From: Struthio camelus
Taxonomy: Eukaryota > Chordata > Aves > Struthioniformes > Struthionidae
NCBI RefSeq assembly: GCF_040807025.1
Contig: NC_090942.1
Location: 39,200,911-39,264,910, forward strand
DNA: 64,000 nt
Direction of reading: 5' to 3'
Positions 22,931-37,770 of this stretch are shown one piece after another. Numbering within the stretch: the stretch's first letter is position 1; each line of letters begins with the position of its first letter. The translations under genes and the position numbers were made by a program. Below the pieces are notes generated by a model, which worked only from the letters and a program-made list of their open reading frames with translations, made no database searches and was not told the origin of the DNA.

Positions 22931-25900
22931 AGGCCTCCTACACTGCCCTTATTCTGTGCAGGGATTTCCTACATCAGGGAATGCCCAGCTGCCCTATTAA
23001 GACACAAAGGTGATGGAGAATCATTCCCTAAGTGTTTCCAGTATAAATAAAGCAATTCTGTTAAATAAAATTACAGAACTAACATAAAATTAACCTTTCA
23101 TCATCTTAATGATTTTGCTTGGGCATCACATTTTTCCTCCCCATCTTCCATGTGTATTTTAGTTTTCTGTCAAGAAAAGGAGTTGTTTTTAATTAGTCTG
23201 GAAAGTCTTCAAGGTATATGTGTGTGTGGGGGGGGGCTGTGTTTGTAGAAAAAAGTCAAAGTTGTAAAGAATGGACTGAAGAACAATACAGAAAATGTTT
23301 TGTACCATTAGTGAAACTGGCAGCTTTTTTCCTCAGTGAGACTATTGCTTGATGTTCCAGTCATGCCATTTTGGAGATATGACAGGAGGGCTGGAGCATG
23401 GGAAGACTGCAGTTAGACTGGAAGGACTGGAAGTGATCCACTAGAAGAAAAATAAGAGAGGTTATGATAAAAATAGCTAAATATAATCTTGGATTTGACT
23501 GGGAGCCTCTTTTACAAGGACCAGTTAGTGAAAGATGGCAAACTCAAAACCAGCCCAAGAAAGCATTTCCTCGTACAAGGAGGTGTTGACTGCATAACAT
23601 GAGGCTTCACCAACATCTTGCAGTGAAGAATATAGTAAAATATTCCAAGTGGAATACACAATAACAGAAACATCCACTGTTACAGTTAATGCTTTAAAAG
23701 AGGAGTAGCTTGTGTGAGGAATAAAACCTGATGCTTTATAGTTCATTATGGCTCATAGTTCAAGCCAACTTTTTAGGTGTTAGGATGCAATTTCATGAGG
23801 GCAGACTATCCCACAGCTGCCTACAAAGGGCTTCCTGCAGCTGACTCTGAGATGTCTGGTTCCACTGGCTGAAGCAAGTTCCTAGAGTAAAGAGGTCTCA
23901 GATATGATTCTGAATTGCTATGTATATTCATAGAGAGAAAAAGAGAGAGAGAGATGGACTGAAACTTACTTTATATTTGAAGAGAACCAAAACCACCTTT
24001 GGGGCCCTTGGGTGCTCTCACATTATAAATAACTGCAATTTTGGTCATGACAAATATTGTCAGAAGTCAACAGTGAGACATAGTGAAGTGCCAGTTTACC
24101 AAAAAAAAAAAAAAATCAATCAGTCCTAGAGCTGGGCAGAGTGTCTTCAGAATCTCTGTAGACGGAGAGTGTGTGCCTGTGTGCATGTCTGAGGGCCTGG
24201 AGTAACCTTTCAATTTTAGGTGTCGTACAACAATATCCTACCTTCCTTGAGAGCCTTGTTCTTCATACTCACTTCTTCTACTCTTATGATGATAGTTTCC
24301 AAAGGGATTGTGGTTTGGTCTAAAATTGGCAATTTTAGCAGAAAGCTGAGTTACATGCTATTGTCCAAAGCAATTAGAACTTGAGCGGAATTAATAACCC
24401 CAAATGTGAATTGACTTTGGAAAGATCAATGTATATTACTGAGCTAGCTTGTCTGTAACCAGTAGGGATGTGTCTTGGTACTTGTTACCATGCATCTCCA
24501 ATCTCTGCTTTGAGTTCTAGGTACCAAAACTGGGGCTCTGGTACATACCATGCGAATGTTTCACTCTGTGGTGTGTCGGGGTCCTTGAGTCGTACTGCTT
24601 GCTCATATGGAAAGCTCACTCAAAGAGCTGAGCAGAAAAGGTTAATGAGCTTTTTCTCTCTGTTTTCCTGGAAATACTTCTTTTGGGGAGAGGGATTTGC
24701 AGGTGGAAATGTGAATTTTGAATGCCCTCCAGTTTCTAACACTCTCTACAGATTGTGAAGATTTACAGGGTAGAAAACTCCTCTTGGATGTAAGAGATAT
24801 TTGTAGGAATGACTGTTCTGCCTTCCTGTGCATCATTGCTTCAGTTAAACAGTGTCTCCTGGAAGTCCTAGGTTTGGATAGAATAATAGGACATGTGAGG
24901 GAACATCTGTGCAGTGAAACTGCCGCAGCAGTCATCTGCTTTTGAGCATGGAGAGGAAGATTTATCTGTTAAAGGGAACCTCTTTTATACTTCTTTACTT
25001 AGAAAAAATACCTCAATCAGCTGAGAAATAAAAGATGTTTTTTTCTGGTCAAATAGAAGAGATCACATTCCTTGAGTTCCTTGAGCTTCCAGAACTGTTG
25101 TGTATGAGAGAATGCAGAACAGCAACTGTATGATTAGGCTCTTGAAGGGGTGTTAATGTCATCAGACATATCTTTTGAAGAAAGAACAGGCAGATCACAT
25201 CCTTAGGACAAAATTTTCCTTGGCTTCAGTCTCCAGGAATGGTCTCGTGACCTGAGGCTATGTTGTATTGCATTTTGCTCCACTTGCCAGATTTGGGAAA
25301 CTGGAAAAACAATTCCTTGCATGGTGGATCACTTGTCTAGCTGTTAAGTTAAAGGCAGCACCAGATAGCGTGCAGATTTCTTGTGGGTCATTTGCTGTTC
25401 AGTTTTAATTCAATTCAGTGAGATTTTATTGGCCTGACAAGCTACCTTAGCACACGCACATGCCGAAAGTTTAGCAAAATCACACCTACTAAAATTGCCC
25501 TCTTTTATAGAGCAATTTGTGAAGGACTGGTAGCGCTCAGGTGGCATGTTACAGTGTCAACAGGGGCTTTCTGAACTTACTGCTGCCACTGACCAGTAAG
25601 AAGAGTGCTAGCAAAGACTTGTGTAGCTTGTATTTTTCACAGATAGCTTAATTAATCATGTGATGGCACTTTCAAGTATTCAAGTCATTCTGGCACGCTT
25701 TGGGGAAGCATTAAGAAAGTTAGTAATGTTTTATGACATCTGCACTGAGATACATGGGTACAATATGTCAAATCTGCAGTAAGACTTTGCATTCTCCTAC
25801 CCAGACCCAAAGAAATCAGAGCCCCCTACAGACAATGTAGTTTTGCAATATATCTGGCAAATAGATACAATTCTATTTTTATAGGGGCAGAAACTAAGTT

Positions 25901-28900
25901 TATAAGACTTGTGCAAAGTCTCATGGGCTGTGTGTAGCAGGACCTAGAAAGAACCTAGACCTATTTTTAATTGCAGGTGGAGAAAAATGGCAAAAAATGA
26001 GGTTTCACTGTTTTTTTTTCTTGAGAAAAGATTTAGATGGAAATAGCTCAAAGAATCTGAACTAGAATTTGCTAATGTCAGGTTGATAATATCTGTATCT
26101 GCCTGAGCCAGGTGCCTCTCTGAATGTGCAATTGATCTGTAAACAGCAAGGACTATAGAGAAGAGCAGAATCCACAACCGATATATCCCCCAAATTTATC
26201 ACATGTCTCAGAGTATGGAATAGTGTTGAACAAATAGTGTTGAACTTATCTTTTCAAATCAACAAACTGGAATGAAATACTTGACATTCTCAAGTGGAAA
26301 TGCATCATATAGGTTGGAGAAAGAAAAATTAATTCAGCAGGAAACTCCAATATTTTGATGTTTTTCATCCAGGAGAGGGATGAAATGTTAAAATCTTTAC
26401 TGAACTAGAAAGTTCCCTGAAAAAGTTTTTTTCACAAGTATCAGAATGCTTCATTTCAGCATTTTTGATCAAATTTCTTATAAAATGATTTAGAAATGTA
26501 AGAAGAATGAGAGACGTAACTAAGTTTTCAGCCAACAGAGATTCCAGTATTTGCAGGTTGCTGGATTTGTTTTTCAGAGCCAGTTGATATCAGTGTCATT
26601 TCTGATTAATTCCCATGCCTGTATTTGGAGGTAGATCTCTCATCTGAGAACCATTTGTTTAAAGGAGAGAATTGCTTCATTTTGTTTGCTAGGTATGTGA
26701 AGTAGTCTATGAGTCATTAGCTGATGAGCTGAGACCTCATTTTGATGTCTGAGAAGCCCCAAAGAAGCCATCAACCTTGCTGCAAAGGGATACTCCCATG
26801 CTGGAGGAATGCCAACCTGACCATCAGTAACTGTATTAATATGTGCTGGGAGCTAGAATGCTGCAAGCCACATATGCTCCACGGAGGATCTGAGCCCAAA
26901 TGAACATACCTGTCGAGTCCTGAAAATTCAAATTGTTACAGTATAGTAGTACCACAGCAGAGTATCTGGTAGGGACAGGTTGGGTGGATTCTGTGGCATA
27001 TGAGAACAATCATGCAAAATACTAGGAAGGATAGGGCACATGGGTAGTAGTTAATGGTAATTGTTAGTTTTGCCTTCTTAAGTATAAATGGTAATTATAC
27101 TAAAATACGTTCTGATTCCCAATGATTGTTCTCCCACTGGTGATTTCATTGTCGTGGCAAGGGCATAGCAACCCAGACAGATCAGTGGGTGTTTAGCACA
27201 ACTGACAGAGTAAAACAGCTGAGGTAAGGAACGGTGCACAGAAATCTCTTAGAATGATAATAAAAATGAAATAAGTTGACATAGCTCAGTCCTGATTACC
27301 TGTGCTTTTCACAGTTCTAGTAGATTTTGGGTTATTGTGGTTTGTGTGAGGAAGGAATAACTTTATTTTTCAAACTCTTACTCCTGTGAGCAACCTGACT
27401 ACGCTCACTGATGTCAGTGGGAATACTCATGGGAGAAGAATGAGGCAGGATCAGAACCATGCAGAGGTGTCACCATTTGCAAGGACTATGTTCCAGCCTC
27501 ACATCGAAGCACTGCAAATAAGAACTTGGATGCACTGACAGCTGTGAGTGAAAGTTTGCACAGTGTCTGCCCGCAGTTGTTCTTGACTCAGGCGAGTGCG
27601 GTTTGTCCTTTGCTTTCATATGCACCAAATTCACCCACAAAATTTTTTACATATGAAAGTATTACACATGTTTAGTAGCCAATTTGCAGATATTAAACTT
27701 CCCAATTGTTACTACAAAAGCAGTTTCAGAAGAGGCTAATCATCATTACGGACTGGTTTTATAAAACAGCTAGTTTTCAGCTACAGAGCAGCTCCCACAC
27801 CAGTACTGGCTTCCAACTTTTAAAATGGCCAAACCAATATTCTTGAAAATGTGCTGAGATGAAGTTGTACTTACTTGGAAATACAATACAGAATCATATG
27901 CAGTGTGTCAAGCAGTTAAACCTCTGTGGGATTGGGAGAGACACTCCTGGATTTTAATGGAGTTGCTCAGAGGCATCCTATAGCAGTGCATGACTCTATT
28001 TTAATAGAGCTTTGCCCAACTTCCTTCTTTCACATACTCCTGAACCCTAGTGCAGAGCCTGCTTCCAGATGCTTACTCTCAGCATAGCTTTACATGAAGT
28101 TACCCTCAGGATTGCTCCATGCATTTCTCTTGTTTTATACTGATCTTTCTAATCCTGCACTCACTTTGTCTCCCTTACACAGATCCTCTCCCATACTCTA
28201 TCATCAGCAAATCACTCCCCCATTTTCTCAGTGCAGCTTCAGCTGTGACACTCTTTCCTAGTCTCTGGTTCCTGCAATTCCTCCCATAGTGGTGTTGCTC
28301 CAGACACACATGCAATCTGTTTTCCATCCCTGTTCAGATTTTATCCACACACATCCACCCTAATCTTTTGCTTATCTAATGCAGCTGCTTTGGGAAAAGT
28401 CTGAAGTGGAGGTAAGAACTCTCTGGTTGGAAAGGTGCCAACACGGCTTCCATGCTATAGTCATCTATTATGGATTTTAGAAAAAAAAAATTCCAGCATA
28501 CAATTATAGAGAGGAACACTGGCCATTTATTAGAAGTCCTGAGTTATCTCATGCTCTGGTCTATCAGTTACAGGTGTTGCTGGATAATACTACTGTAACA
28601 TGCACCTGTTACTCCCATTTTTCATGCTGTGCCTTTTCACTAGTAACTTTAGTCTCCTTCTCAGGCCTTTTGCAGAATTACACTTAAGTGAAAGCCACGG
28701 ATGGTGCAATTTAACATTGTTCCACAGCCTTTGTACAGCTGAATGCTCACACTGGTTTGCTTTTTTTTTTCCTGCTATAGCAACTACCCTTGTAGAAAGT
28801 TGCCTACTTTTGCTCACTGCTAGACAAATGAAGGGCATGCTTTCAAAAGAAACGAGCAGAAAAGAGAGTCAGCATATTCAGGTGGCTCTCATTTGCTCCA

Positions 28901-31715
28901 ATGGCTTTGAGAGGATGGCCAGGAGAAGCTGGAATGGCAGAGTAGGAAGCTGGAAGATAAATAAAGGGTGAGGAAGGAGTGGTATTGGCAAAAGTTGTTG
29001 GTTGTAGCCTTTTCCCTGGATATGCACATGTATGTATTCAGAGAAGTGTCATCCAACCAATACTCTATGGCGGTTATTTTCCCAAAATTTCATATACTGA
29101 TCAGTACCAGTTCTCTGTATATTAAACAAATGAAAGAGCTATATCTAAGCATAGAATAACTTGGGATCTCAGAACTTGTTTTCATTTAGTGTGATTGTTG
29201 TCCTGCCTTTTGCTTCAGGGACCCAAAAAGTGGGATAGAGTCCTGGTGTAGTTGAATTCAATAACTTGGGTCCTATTGACTCAATGGAACAATGATTTTA
29301 TCCTGGGTTTTAAAAGGTAGTTAGAGCTCTCCCTTGGAATGTTTTTTGAAAGCAGAGTCACAGAGAAATGCAGATAATAGTTGGCAGCCACTAGCCTAAT
29401 CATAGAGTGCATTTGTAATGATGATCCATTAGCTCTGTAAATAGAGCATAGAAATTTTTAAGAAGAAATCTGAAAAGAGAAATCTAATGTAATGCATTCT
29501 GTAAGAGGAAAGGACTAGATGGAGTAACTTTTGTCTCTCTAATCCTTGGCTGTCAGCTGCAGGCTGTTACTGAACATACCACTCTGCCCCAGTACATCTG
29601 TATTATAATATATACAGATTACTTTGGTGTAATCCATGAGAAAAATCTTGCAAACATGCTTGTTGTTTGAGGTTGCACCCTACCACTGGGCTATGTTAAC
29701 TAGTTAAAGTGAAGCCACTAATTTCTATTATTTATAAAGAAGTTTGTTGTTGGTGGCTTTTGTGGAACACATTAATTGTATAGTTATACCTCTCAGGTAG
29801 GAGAGAGCTTCTTAAAAGAACACAGTCTCTTTTATTGCCTTTAGAAAGTTTGTCTGTCTGAGGCAATCAGTTTTCTTGTCACTGTGGCAAAGTGGAATAC
29901 ATTCCAGGTATGGGAATGACTAGAGTTTGAAAAAGAATACCAAAAGAGATTAAGATTCAGTAACTCTACAACATGTAGAAATATGTTTCTGTGTGTCTGG
30001 TTGCTGTCATTTGTTACAAAATAGGTAGAAACTGGAAAGGTTATAGGGCTGTAATTTTAGGAAATCCACTAATTTAAGTCATCTGCAAGTTGGGGCATCC
30101 AACTGAGACGGCTAAAATCTCTATGGAGTGAAGAAGCAGCACAAATAGTGAATACTATAAATGTGGATGGGTGACTCCTTCACTGTGAGAAGAAGCATTG
30201 ACATCCTGCAAATCTTCCCATGTGCTTCAGATTTTATACTGAATATCAGTATCTTTATAAGAACTTAATAAGTATTAAGGTTGTTTAGGACTGCTCCTGA
30301 CTAATTTTTGTGTTGAAGACCTGCCCTTCATGATGCTTAACTTCCTCAAATCCTGTTGAGACCAAGGATAGGTGAGCCCTAGGCCCCTGCAAGACTAGGC
30401 CCCATGAGAAAAGTTATTAGTTAAAACTATTGCTCTGGAAGTTGCTTAATTGTCTTCCATTTTGCTTTCTATTGGTGGCCAATAGCTTTTTGAGGGCACT
30501 CTTCACAGATTGGTAGAAGCATAGATGGCATTAAGGGACCTGATAGAAGTTGTCTGATTATCGTGGCCAGACATATTTAGTTATTCCTTTCCTTTTTTTT
30601 TTTTTCTAAGTGAAGAGGAGGCAAGAATTAGTGATAGTTTGTCATGTGGTTTTGCTCAGATTATGGGAGGGAGACAGTAACTATGGAATTGATGGAAATG
30701 ATATTGCTTACACTTGTAGTCTTACTGGCTGAAAAAGGTTCTTCACTCAGTAAATATGCCAGATAGCTGCTACATGATAGTTCAGAATGTTAGAAAGGTC
30801 CAGCACATATCCGTCTGTTCTCCTGTAATAGCCCATGTTTTTATCTTCAGCTCCTTCCAGTTCCAAGTGGACTTTAAGACAGAGTTTTCTAATATGTATG
30901 GAAAAATGAGTTTGGTAACTTAATGCAGAGAAAATGAAAAAGGAAAAAAATATTTGCAAATTGGTTGCGTTTGTTCTTTTCTGTACTGTTAGTACCATCT
31001 GTACAGCTTATTTGAACGGTATTAAAGAGCATTTTATAGCTTGAATCAAAAAGTTTATCCACCTTTGGATAAACTATAATTCCCAAATATTTGAAACCTT
31101 TATTACTGCAGAAAAAAGGAGAGGTCTGTAAAGGAATTTCTGGAGCTGTTGATAGTTTTAAATGACTTTCTTTGAGAGAGAGATACTTATGAAAGATGCA
31201 AGACTGACAAATAATCAAAACTGAACGAATCTGTTTATCCTTAGAACACGTACAACATGGGCAGCAGCTGTGGACATTACCTCATACTAAGCTGCCAATA
31301 TGTTCCCACCCTGCTCTAGAGGGGAAAATGGTTGTTCACTCTCCATTGTGACTACATCTTTGGCCTTCCTAACAAGGATGATCACTAACGAGTGATGATC
31401 TAAATGAACTTGTCCATCAGAATGAGACAGAAAATTAGCCATTTCTCTTAAATTTTTGAACAGCCCATCTAACAATAGAAAACAAAACCATCACTTCTGA
31501 GTTTGTAGCAATAGTCAGTCTTGGAAGTATCCTGTACTGCAGTCAATTATCCAGTACTCCAGTACTTCTGATAAAACAAGAGAAAAATACTTGCATCTAC
31601 GAATAAAGCTTTCTAATATCTCCATACATTTGCAGCCAAAAATAAGCAAAATACAGTCTCTGCTTTAAAAAAATCCCATCACTTACTGTAATGGAATAGT
31701 TCCTATCAAATACCT
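22931..31715. other. gene desert, no gene seen
   Basis: AT-rich with normal complexity. Small marks are a G9 run at 23229-23237, an A run at 24102-24115, a 14-bp period duplication (aatagtgttgaac at 26219 and 26233), a MIR-like scrap at 25868-25960, and a "gtcagtgggaatactc" repeat phrase near 27412. Scattered frames up to 123 codons lack any domain or codon signal. Confidence 0.55.
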
Positions 31716-31870
31716 GATAAATAACAAGACTAGCCATTCTAGCTCAGACCAGAGGTCCACCTGGCTCAGTGTCCTGCCCCTGATAGCAGCCAAACGAGAT
31801 ACGTGAGGATATATTGGATATACTGGGAAAGGGATATTGGGAAAGGATATATTGGGACAAGACATGTCTC
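31716..31870 (+). repeat. old SINE/LINE-end fragment plus short tandem repeat
   Basis: "agctcagaccagaggtccacctggctcagtgtcctg" matches in order the "gtcagaccaaaggtccatctagcccagtatcctg" phrase of a common sauropsid repeat. It is followed by degenerate ~15-bp units of the type ggatatattgggaaa (31808-31858). Confidence 0.6.
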
Positions 31871-34800
31871 CTTAAATAGCTGTTCATGGATTTCCTGTCT
31901 CAGGAGCTGTGTCTTTCTGTTTAAAAGTTCTCATTGAATTCCTTTCCCTATACATTTGTCTAATAAGCTTTTACCTTCCACAATATCCTAGGGCATGCAA
32001 TTTCACAGTGTGACTTTAGTATGTGAAAAACCAGCTCCCTTTGTTTTCAATCTGTAGGCAAATGGACTGTTCTTGTTTTCCCTCTTTGCCCCTCCTGGCC
32101 TGTCTTGTTCATTTTTTTACACTATACAGTACATAAAGGTGGACTTTAGAAAGTCTATGAGTTGTTGACTTGCAAAGGTCCGCAGTTAGGTGCTGTCATG
32201 TTGTGAAAGTTCTTCTGGCTTGATTTCTCTTTCTCTTGAGCCAGGGTTGCCAAAACATGGTTTGTTTAGGGAACCTGTTATCTTGCCGCCATTTTGAGAG
32301 TGCTAGAAAATTCTCCCTGCTGTTAGGAGGTTGTTGTGCTCACTCCAAGGGCTCAACACTGTTTATTCTTTCTGTTCTGTTCACCCTGCTGCTGTTGAAC
32401 CTTCATGAGACAGACTTGTTCATCCCCATCTCTCATCCACATAGGAGTATGACTAGTACCTGCTAGCAAAGGTTTGGAGTTTAGGTCTGATGCCAGTACT
32501 TTAACTTTCCATATCAGTGTGAAAAATGGCATTACTTTTACTCAATTTTAGTCATTGTATTAAAAATACAAACTTACAAAAGGTGCTATTTAGACAAGAA
32601 AACTCATCAGCAGTATCCAGAGCCTTCCCTGTTGCTCTATGTTTAATGTGTCAGCACTTGGCAGACTTACATTAAACACAGGGTTGGGATTCACCTCCCC
32701 TATTTTGGTATGTCTGTAGTGGAGCCTTTCACATCTGAGAGAGTTACGCCAGGCTCCTTTTTAGGAGAGAAAGAGATACTTTCAGAGCACAATTCCTCAA
32801 CATTATTTTAGGTGTTTATTTTCGAACGAGATGATGTATGCCTTCTTTCTTTCCATTGATTAATAAAGCAGTCTCAACTATTAAATCTGAGGTAGGCTTC
32901 CACATTGTAGGTGTTTGCATTTGTTCAGGTGAGTCGTGATATGATGGACGAATTCATTAATTTTCATCATTGTGGTTGATGCAGAAATCTACAGTTCTCT
33001 ACAGCATCAGGAGGAAACTGTTAGTTCCCATTTTCTACGCTCACAAGATACATGGTCCTTAGAAAAACATATGCAGAGAGTCCTGAGAGGTCCAAGTCAT
33101 GGAGAAATGTGTTGTCAGTGGGAATAGGCAGAAAATGCATAAGAAGACAAACTCAATCAAGCCCTTCTTCATTGGACACCATGGATTTTATGTACAATTC
33201 TGTGGATTTCTCCTCCAACTCAGATGCAGTCATAAAGTAGAGATAATATTCTCTCTCTTGCATCCCCAGGGGCGTCCATGTGATAATGAAAAGTACCTTG
33301 TTCCGTCGGGCTACTTCCTTTTCTTCAAAGCTAATCCCGTAGTATATTTGTGGAGAGACTTCACAGAAAGAGTGTTTTACAGTCACCACACTTCATTTTC
33401 TTCTGCCTTGGAGAATTTATAGTCACTTATTGAAAGGTCTCAGGAATTTGGCATCCATGGAATTTCAAGCTCACTTTCAGTAGAGGTGCCAAAGAATTGG
33501 GGATTTGTCTTTTTAATTCTTCTCCTTGTTTTTCTCCTTTGTTTTCTATTAGTACTTCTAGCCAAAATGTTTGCACGTATCAGGCATTCAGTAGTTCTTG
33601 CCTGAGTCAGCCAGTGGCCCCTAACAGTAGCACTCAAAGGACTAGACTGTGGTGCTCATCTTCTCCATAGAGTTCTGCAGATGGTCTTGCAGTTTTCAAA
33701 GGAGTTGAGAAGCCGAGAGCCATCCTCAGGGAGCTGGAAGGTCAGGCTGGAGAGCTGGACAGTGTGGAGAGCAATGTGAGATGGAGGCCTGAGGAAAGAA
33801 GCCATAATGAAAATAACGGAAAAGCCTATACTGATGGTGGCTATTGTTAAGTAATTAGTAGCCTATGTTCAAAACAGAACTGTTATCAAGACTTGCTAGT
33901 ACAAAATTTTGTTCCATGGTACTAGAGAGGATGCAAGGCCCTATCCTAGTTTGCTTTGCCTCCTGTGCTCCTTCCAGTAGAGGAGAGCATCTAGGCCAGT
34001 GTTTTTAAAGGGAAGTCACTCCTCAGACATTTGATTCTTTCAAACCGCCTAATCATGCAGTGAAACATTACAAAGGACTATATCTAGCCAAGTAGGAGAT
34101 CCGCTCTCAAAAGCAATCATTCTGTTCTACCAGCGGCTTCAAGTTCAAAAATTTCAGTCATTTGCTTTCCATCTTATATATAATGCTGCTATTTTTTACT
34201 TGGACCACATTTTATGGGATCATCATAATCAAGAGAATTCTGGGTAGTTAAAGCTATGTCATGGTTTGATGATCCTTAGTTGTAAAATACATCTGTTAAT
34301 ACAAATTTCTCTCTGTTCCTTTTGCTTTTTTCAGTACTTCAGCTCCTGAGATTATGAGACATCAGTTTAGTAGTCTGCTGAATTCTCAGGGCTGATGCCA
34401 CAGGATACAAAATAACAAGAGTTGGCTAGAGTTAAGGAGCACTGGCTGCGATTGTGTGAAGTACTTACAAAAAATAGACAGGGACATCCTGAACTACAGA
34501 CTCTGCTGCTTTCCCTGTTTCTGCTGCTTGGCTCTTTCTCTGGAATATAGAGGTTTCCAACTACTGCATCGTCCAAAATATTTTAGCTACAGCACAGGAG
34601 AAACTGTTATATGCTGTGCTCTATTTATAACTTATTGTTCCAGTATTGATATAGAATAGTGCAGCATGCAAGTGTAAAGTGTGATCTTTTGTATATTAGG
34701 CTGGCTAGCAATAGTTACCTTGAAATGCTAGAGCACTCTCATCCCTGCCCATTGGTAACCTGTAGTCCCTACCTTTTTCCTGTAGTGACTGCCGTGTGGA

Positions 34801-37615
34801 AAGAGAATGTTTTGAATTATGCAAAGATGAGAATGACTAATTATATGGGCATGTTTACTACCTTGTCTTCTGACCAAATACTCTGGTTAATTTATATTTA
34901 TATTGGGGAAAATGTTTGTAGACTAACCCTTTCCTTTTAAGCTCTGTGAACCAAACTAGTACAGTGTTTTACAAATCTCATATTGGTCAAATGATGGGTT
35001 TGTTGACATTTCTGAGGTTTTGCTGGCAGGACTCTTTAAAAGCAGTTTTCAAAATGGACTAAACCATTCTGAGAAATCATTTTTTCATGGTATGATTGCG
35101 TCCACTACAGGGTTTGGAGATTTGATTTTTATGTTGTTTTATATTCTGTAACTGGCATTGTAGTCCTAGCAGGGGGTAAACCTGACTGGATTTTTGAGAT
35201 ATATCTGCACTATCATCCAAGTGACAAGCTCAGCTGGCTCTCAAGCTCAGACTCACCACCTATGCTCATTGTAACCCCTTGTCTGAAAAGGTCACTTCAG
35301 CCTGAGCACCCGTGCGCTCCGGAGCCTGCAAGCACTGAGATTCTGTTCATATAGGGCACGCATAGGGCTGAGCATACTATAGCCCAGACAGCCAGTAGGT
35401 GCGCACTCTTTGGATCCTTTGAGCTGCATCTGAGGGTAACAGCTGGCAATGTGGGCTGATGGAGTGTGGAGCTCTAGATACTTACTCCTGTTTTTGAGCC
35501 TCCTCTTTGCCTTACATTATAAATGTAAGATGATTATTTCTTCCTTACTCAGCAGCTAATAGAGCTGCCTAGCTGTACTGTGCATCCGAACAGAGGAATA
35601 ACAATTTGTTAATACTGTGGAAAGGGAAGGAATTGTGACTGTGACCATCCCTTTCATACAGGGCTGGTAAAAGTAAAAATTCATCCAGAGTCAGGAAAGA
35701 AGCCCAAAGCAGAGACAGGGTATAACACAGGTCTTCTGACAGCCCATTGAATGCCTTCGCCGGTGATTTCAAGTGACAAATAGAAAATAGACAAATGTGA
35801 ATAGACCGGCTTTCAGGAACCATTTGGGATGGAATTAGAATTGATCAGTGGATTTCATCCTGTGCAAACAAAATGTTCCTTTTTAACTCTTGCATTTTAA
35901 TGCCCAAGTCAGTCACTAAGTTGCATGGAAGTCCCCCATTAACTTCAGAGGAAGTGGCATGGAAAGAATGATGCAGCAGGGTGAAACCTCATCAGTTACT
36001 TGGAGTTTTAAATACAAGGATTTTTCTGTGTGTAACATTTTCCATTGTGCCTAACCCCGTGAAAGTGATTTGCCAGGCATCTTCTTCCAGACTCCTGAGA
36101 GCACTTAAGTTCTCTCTCCTCTTGTCCCTCAACATAGGGTGCTTTCTATGGATGTGGTGGGCATGCATTTTTTTGACCAAAGTTTCCTTATTTAACTCTT
36201 GTTCATGTTCTGGTACTTTATAGATAGTCATACCTTAAATCTTTGAAAGTAACATAATGCACATTGGGGATTCTCAGCGGAAGAAATATGCAGACAATAT
36301 GGTCACTACTGTAACACCCCTTTATTGAGCTGCAATTGCAATTCATGAAATCATTGCAAAATAATAAAGAAATGGTTGGAAGATAAATACCATAGATATA
36401 GTCCCTAGAAACCACCGCTCACTTTAATTGAGAGCAGCTGCAATATTGTAGAAGCCCAGGGAAAGTTGCAGTTCATTTTCTCCCTCTCTGGCTTTTTCTA
36501 AGGAAGCACAATACATTTTGACTAACATACCTCCTGAAAAATTCTGTATGCAAATGTTTTTCTTAAAAATAAAATTAAATGAATTAAAAAGTTGCTCCCA
36601 CTCAGCCATGTTGATTCATAGATGCTCTACAGCTTCAAAGCCAAACAGAATGCTGCTTTTTGGTTTCCTTTGTTCTTGAAAAATTGCCCATTCATTGGGT
36701 TGTGCTTTTGAGATATCCAGTTGTATGGGCATTTGGGAACTCAAATGAGCACTTACACTGCCAAAAATTTGCAAGCACAAATAGGAATGAATTGGCAAAT
36801 ACATGTCTAAATTATCTGGTTCATCTCCCAGCTCAAAGATTTGGTTTGGGCTGGTCTTTTCATGTTAGTTCTTTATCATTACTTCTGGAAAAAAAAATGC
36901 ATGAAGTCATACAGGGCTCCTAGAACTCATATCTTTATTAAAACAAGCATTAGAGCAAAGAAATAGTGAGAACCTGGTATTTTTCAGTCTCACTTATAGA
37001 ACTGATGGAAGACCACAGCATATCCTTACTCTGGAAATATTCCTGTGTGCGTTTTCAGAGTTGCAAAACAGGTTTTAAGGAACACAGAGACAAACAGCTT
37101 AGTACTCCAGGTACGTAAATTACACTTCTAAGGACACCCCCCCCTCCCCACTAAACCATTTTATTTTTCTGAGAGCCAAGTCAGATGCACACCCCCATAT
37201 AACCTTTTTAACAGCACTAAAACTGGCTTTGTATACCTTTCCTCTTGATAGCTTTAATGATTGACTAAAGTGAGTGCAGTTCTCTGGGGGAACTAGCAAA
37301 GTTTAGAAACCTTCAAAACAGATGCCAACCAAACATGTTCAGTTCCTGCCAATGGACAGCCCAGTCAGTGGATCTAAGATAGATTTTACAGTATATGTAT
37401 ATTGAAGAAAACATGCAGATGGCATCTTGGAGTGGAGCATTGAACACCATACAGAGTAAATCCATTAGGGTTAAGCTTGCTAGTTTATCGTTGTCTTGTG
37501 CATTGCACTACCCATTTGAAGTCTGTGCCATACTTACTTTGCTTCAAAAATCCATGATTCAGAAATGTTTATAAACACTACTGAATAATGCCTTCAGATG
37601 GTTCTGGGAGGGATA
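31871..37615. other. gene desert, no gene seen
   Basis: AT-rich sequence with no recognised exon. A repeat phrase "gaagtcccccattaacttcag" sits near 35929. Frames of up to 107 codons look random. Confidence 0.55.
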
Positions 37616-37770
37616 TCAGTAAAATTAACCCATTATTATTTCCAGAGGAGAAAGTAAGGCACAGGAGGTATGTGTCTTGCTGAAGATCTAGAAAGCCTGA
37701 GCAAGAGATAGGAAGAGAATCCAGATTTCCCTTACTCTGAGCCCTGCATTCTTGACCCTATTGCTCTGTT
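37616..37770 (+). repeat. MIR-like SINE fragment
   Basis: "cccattattatttccagagg" leads to "aagtaaggcacaggagg", "gtcttgctgaagatc" and "gaatccagatttccc", then "ctgcattcttgaccc". This is the order of the old SINE core and 3' part. Confidence 0.55.

Noticed and set aside
28600-28971. 123-codon + frame with hydrophobic N-terminus
   Set aside because: Looks like a signal peptide by chance. No family resemblance, no splice sites, and an overlapping minus frame is equally long.
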